DNA of 64,000 bases from NCBI RefSeq assembly GCF_008728515.1, contig NC_044996.1:101625287-101689286 (forward strand), in the 5' to 3' direction. Position 1 is the first letter of the stretch. The number at the start of each line of letters is the position of its first letter. Of this stretch, positions 59,169 through 64,000 are shown in pieces. Below the pieces are notes generated by a model, which was given only the letters and a program-made list of their open reading frames with translations, was not told the origin of the DNA and did no database searches. Both the position numbers and the translations under genes were made by a program. The stretch is from Papio anubis (taxonomy: Eukaryota; Chordata; Mammalia; Primates; Cercopithecidae).

Positions 59169-60479
59169 GTATGGTGTGTATGTGTCTGTTCTGAAACAAG
59201 AGCTTCATCTGTGATTTTGCTTTCTCCCAGGGCAGTGTCTTTAATAATTGCTTCAGTATTTTGAAACATGAATAATTAGCAGCGTGAAATTATCTCAAAA
59301 AATTTTCTGAAAAAAAAAATTTCTCATTTCCTTTTGTCACTCCTGAAAAGGAGTTCACAGATAAAGAATGTTTCATTTTGAATTAATTAGGTTTTGAGAA
59401 TTAAGTTGCTTCCTTTTGGTGGCAGGTAAAATTAGGCTGTTTATGTAGGAGAAGCTAAATTCCTAAAATAATTTCCAAAATTCTAGAAATTGTACAATTA
59501 TTGTACTTAAAATCATCTCTGTTCCAGATACCAGGTTTCTGTCCCATCTGTTTATCAGATTTATTCTTTTATGTTAACTGTTACAGAATGGAAGTGACTG
59601 TTCTTCCTTCTAATTCACACAAGTGATTATGGCCACTCTTGCAATAGTAAATTCTGCCTTTTGGATTCTTAGTTTTTGCTACCCACTTGAATTTGCCCAG
59701 TTTCCATATCATTTCCTTTATTAATAAGTAGACTTATTTGGTTCATTGGCTGGACACATGGCGAAGCCAGAATCCTAATTCCCCAGACTCTGAGATTCTC
59801 TGCTTCAACCCTTTCTGTTATCCAAAGAGAATGGGTATCTCTGTTCTATAAATGTTGTGCTTGGATGGTATGAGGTTTAATTAGTAGCAGTTTACTACTA
59901 ACTTAGGTTCTCTGAGTTCCCGAATTCTGAGTGCACAGTACAAGGTATAGAGTCTTTCTCTACCAAATGAATTATTCCTCTCCTGAGGAGGTCACCGGAA
60001 ATCCCCAAGTTCTTGTGACACCAAGAGTCATTGCCCATTTGACCCTTAGCTTTGACAAACGCAGGACAGTTGCATTTTTTAAGTGTCTTTACTTACAGGC
60101 AGAAATGCCAGATTACTCCTTTTAGCCAATATTTTACTTTCTGAGGTATTTTGATTCATATTTGATATTTGTGTCCTTCATTCAGAGGAGCCAGGATACT
60201 TCTAGCCAAATTCTACATGACCTTTTGGAAAATATGGTTCAGATGATTAATCTCAAACCATGATCACAATATTTTTCTAAAGAACTTAGGCTTATCCTAT
60301 AATTTAATTCAACAAATACTAGACCTGGAGGGGTGGACAGTGAACAAGACAGAAACAGTTCATCGTCTTTCCACCGCATTAAAACTCAAAATAACTCTTA
60401 GAAAACAGATCAGATTGGTCCGGGTTTCTTGAAGAAAGATGAATCATGAATTTAGGTCTGAACCACTATGGGAATTTTT

Positions 60480-60620
60480 TTCCTTTTTTTAAATTAATTT
60501 TTGAGACAGAGTCTCACTTTGTTGCCTAGGCTGGTCTCCAACTCCTGGGCTGAAGCAGTCCTTCCGCCTCAGCCTCTCAAAGTGCTAGGATCACAGGCAT
60601 GAGCCACCATGCCTAGCCAG
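60480..60620 (-). mobile_element. Monomeric Alu (FLAM-like), antisense
   Basis: A single monomer reading GAGACAGAGTCTCACTTTGT, then GGCTGGTCTCCAACTCCTGG and GAGCCACCATGCCTAGCC. Either an ancestral free left monomer or an internally deleted old Alu. Confidence 0.8.
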
Positions 60621-60783
60621 GAATATTTTTTATGAAGAACTTTGGTATTGTCATTAAAACAGTAGCCAGTTACAAAAGTGCAAAAATCACTGCATGGCTG
60701 CTTATGCAGTTTTCTGGAGGAGCATGATTGAGGAATCTGTTAAGTGGTGGGCTGTGCACTTCTAACCATTTAAAGAATCTTCT

Positions 60784-61082
60784 GGCCAGGCGCAGTGGCT
60801 TACACTTGTAATCCCAGCACTTTGGGAGGCCAAGGCGGCTGGATCACCTGAGGTCAGGAGTTTGAGACCAGCCTGGCTAACATGATGAAACCCCATTTCT
60901 GCTAAAAATACAAAAAATTAGCCAGGCGTCGTGGCACGCGCCTGTAATCCCAGCTACTCGGGAGGCTGAGGCAAGAGAATCACTTGAACCCAGGAGACGG
61001 AGGTTGCAGTGAACCGAGATCGTGCCATTGCACTCAGCTTGGGCAACAAGAGTGAAACTCCATCTCAAGAAAAAAAAAAAAA
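60784..61082 (+). mobile_element. Alu (AluS-like), sense
   Basis: Full-length, GGCCAGGCGCAGTGGCTTAC to an A-tail of about 15. An imperfect target-site duplication (AAGAATCTTCT before, AAGAATTTTCT after) supports a separate insertion. Confidence 0.92.
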
Positions 61083-61359
61083 AAAGAATTTTCTATAATA
61101 GGCTAAAAATATCCTTCTGGTTCTTACCAAAAGCATTGTGTTAAGGAGTTACCTTCTTAGATTAAGCTGGAAACATTTCCATGGTGATCATAGCAGAAGG
61201 CAGGGGGTAGAGCACTTCTGGTCTTATAAGGGCCGCTCAAGAGAACTATTTAACAATATCTAAAGGAACAAGCAGATGCTTAGCCTTCACCCTCTGCCTC
61301 CACCTTGAAACTTACAGATAGTTTTGCAAAAAGTTACTCAAGATCTGATATTCCGATTC

Positions 61360-61609
61360 TTTTTATTTTTAAGATGGAGTCTAGTTCTGTCACTCATGCT
61401 GGAGTGCAGTGGCGCAATCTTGGCTCACTGCAACCTCCGCCTCCTGGGTTCAAGTGGTTCTCCTCCCTCAGCCTCCCGAATAGCTGGGATTACAGGCATG
61501 TGCCACCACGCCTGGCTAGTTTTTGTATTTTTAGTAGAGATGGGATTTCACCATGTTAGCCAGACTGGTCTTGAACTCCTGACCCCAGATGAGCCACTGC
61601 ACCTGGCCC
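61360..61609 (-). mobile_element. Alu with internal deletion, antisense
   Basis: A reverse Alu that jumps from CTCCTGACCCCAG to ATGAGCCACTGCACCTGGCC, losing roughly 45 bp near its 5' end. With the sense Alu at 60784 it forms an inverted Alu pair about 280 bp apart, capable of pairing in the pre-mRNA. Confidence 0.88.
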
Positions 61610-62147
61610 TTCTTCCCATTCATAGAACATCATTTGGTGGTAACTAGTAGGACATGACTATCCCTAAAAGCACCCTGTAACTTTGTCTATAATATGGCAC
61701 CATCTGCATCCTTACCTGCCTGGATAACCTCAGCCCAGAACTACAGGAATCAAAGGAAATTAGAAACCTCATCCTCTGGAGTAAGCACAGTGCCCGCCTC
61801 TTCCCAGGGCTCCCTCCACACCCTGCACTCTTGGGCATTTGAAGCCCACAAACTCGCTGATATTCCCACTTGTTCAGGGCAGCATTGGCATAGTGGAACA
61901 TTTCTTCTGGTTCTGTGATTTTTATAAACTTTAATGGCTTTTCTTTGCTGGAAGCTGTGCAGGGAATGATCATTGAATTGTCTTGGCCAACTCTGCCTCT
62001 GTCCTAATGAATTCTTCTGACAGTTAAGTGTGCAGATATTGGAGGTGTGGCCTGTGACTTTCTGGAGGTTTTCTAATCAGTAGCCAATAGGATTTTCCTT
62101 CCTTGGGCTTTCATAATGTTTCCTGTCCTACCTACCTCCCCCTGTAG

Positions 62148-62297
62148 GAACGGAAGTTTGTAGGTGGATCTGGTCAAGTGAGCGAACGGATAATGGACCT
62201 GCTCGGAGACAAAGTGAAGCTGAACCAACCTGTCACTCATGTTGACCAGTCAAGTGACAACATCATCATAGAGACATTGAACCATGAACATTATGAG
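62148..62297 (+). CDS. MAOA: MAOA exon 7 (codons 216-265)
   Basis: Coding exon of 150 nt (50 codons, phase 0 at both ends) between CCCCCTGTAG and the donor GTAACT. It reads ERKFVGGSGQVSERIMDLLG, then DKVKLNQPVTHVDQSSDNII and IETLNHEHYE. The GGSGQVSE part (221-228) is near the FAD, and Val244, an FAD adenine contact in the family, lies in the PVTHV strand. Residues 237 and 242 are Lys and Gln, against Gln and His recalled for human. The donor GTAACT deviates from consensus at +5. Confidence 0.97.
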
Positions 62298-62600
62298 GTA
62301 ACTCGGTTGAGTCAAAAGGAGCATATAGTAAATAGGCCTTGTGTCTTTTGCAGCTTCTAACCAGATACAATTCAAGCAGTAGCATAATTAATGCTGACAT
62401 GTTTCCGCCTCAGTCTTCCAAATTACCAGCCTTGGTTGACCGACCTTGATCTGTTTTGTTGCCTTACAGTTGCCTCATTGTCTCATTTTGTATGTTTTTA
62501 CTGCTCAATGTTGTTTAGAAGTGATAAAGATGATTTTTCATGCCTGCTACAAAGACTGCAGCTCACATTTGAGGTAATATTTTGCTTGTGTGTGTCTTAG
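62298..62600 (+). other. MAOA: MAOA intron 7
   Basis: The shortest intron in the window, 303 bp, GTAACT to TGTGTCTTAG. No repeat is recognised. Confidence 0.96.
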
Positions 62601-62760
62601 TGCAAATATGTAATTAATGCGATCCCTCCGACCTTGACGGCCAAGATTCACTTCAGACCAGAGCTTCCAGCAGAGAGAAACCAGTTAATTCAGCGTCTTC
62701 CAATGGGAGCTATCATTAAGTGCATGATGTATTACAAGGAGGCCTTCTGGAAGAAGAAGG
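62601..62760 (+). CDS. MAOA: MAOA exon 8 (codons 266-318, plus 1 nt)
   Basis: Coding exon of 160 nt between GTGTGTCTTAG and the donor GTAGGC. It starts at Cys266 and ends with the first base of Asp319. It reads CKYVINAIPPTLTAKIHFRP, then ELPAERNQLIQRLPMGAIIK and CMMYYKEAFWKKK. Lys305 (AAG 62718) is the conserved lysine that hydrogen-bonds through water to flavin N5 and is needed for catalysis. Gln296 (CAG 62691), the codon converted to a stop in human Brunner syndrome, and Cys266, another reported disease site, are both intact. Residue 303 is Ile where I recall Val in human. Confidence 0.98.

Positions 62761-64000
<1,240 letters not shown>

Larger units (their letters stand above)
59169..62147 (+). 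other. MAOA: MAOA intron 6
   Basis: Complete intron of 2979 bp, from GTATGG to the CTCCCCCTGTAG acceptor. It contains a half-Alu, a sense Alu and an antisense Alu, with an L2-like trace near 60300-60370. The interval 59170-60470 shows no further feature. Confidence 0.95.

Overview
The window is intronic and exonic DNA from the X-linked monoamine oxidase A gene (MAOA) of a primate, read on the sense strand. Eight consecutive coding exons are present, exons 2 to 9, covering codons 25 to about 350 of the 527-residue enzyme. Each has AG/GT splice sites, an intact frame and matching phases. Marker residues identify MAO-A rather than MAO-B: Tyr69, Ile180, Asn181, Phe208, Lys305, Cys323 and Ile335. 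Exon 1, with the promoter, and exons 10 to 15 lie outside the window. No other protein-coding gene is supported.

Several young Alu copies carry the AluYRa-type signature (GGCCGGATCTCAGCTC in the body and a GGCTTGAGCCACC end). This points to an Old World monkey (Cercopithecidae, macaque-like) rather than an ape. Recalled against human MAOA, the translated exons differ at about 13 of 326 residues, clustered in exons 5 and 6.

Layout: 1-15119 is the 3' part of intron 1 (old L1/L2/MIR, Alus, a GATA microsatellite). Exon 2 is 15120-15214 and intron 2 runs to 23884. Exon 3 is 23885-24022 and is bracketed by a near-perfect 87-bp inverted repeat. Intron 3 (24023-42827) holds many Alus, an old L1, and a 34-nt retroposed 5' piece of U2 snRNA. 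Exons 4 and 5 (42828-42932, 43670-43761) are close together. Intron 5 (43762-59026) is the most unusual region. It holds a ~7.3-kb minisatellite (44800-52072, about 110 irregular units averaging ~64 bp, with signs of higher-order duplication) that seems to have grown inside an antisense L2 element. A near full-length but dead antisense L1 (52530-58813) follows, its 5' end only ~210 bp before exon 6. Exons 6 to 9 (59027-59168, 62148-62297, 62601-62760, 63609-63705) follow with shorter introns.

The eight exons build much of the FAD-binding domain and the substrate-cavity domain of one mitochondrial outer-membrane flavoenzyme, which deaminates serotonin, noradrenaline and dopamine. The rest is repeat-derived intron. 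I found no CRISPR array, operon or microbial system. The best candidates for something little described are the intron-5 minisatellite and the inverted repeat around exon 3.
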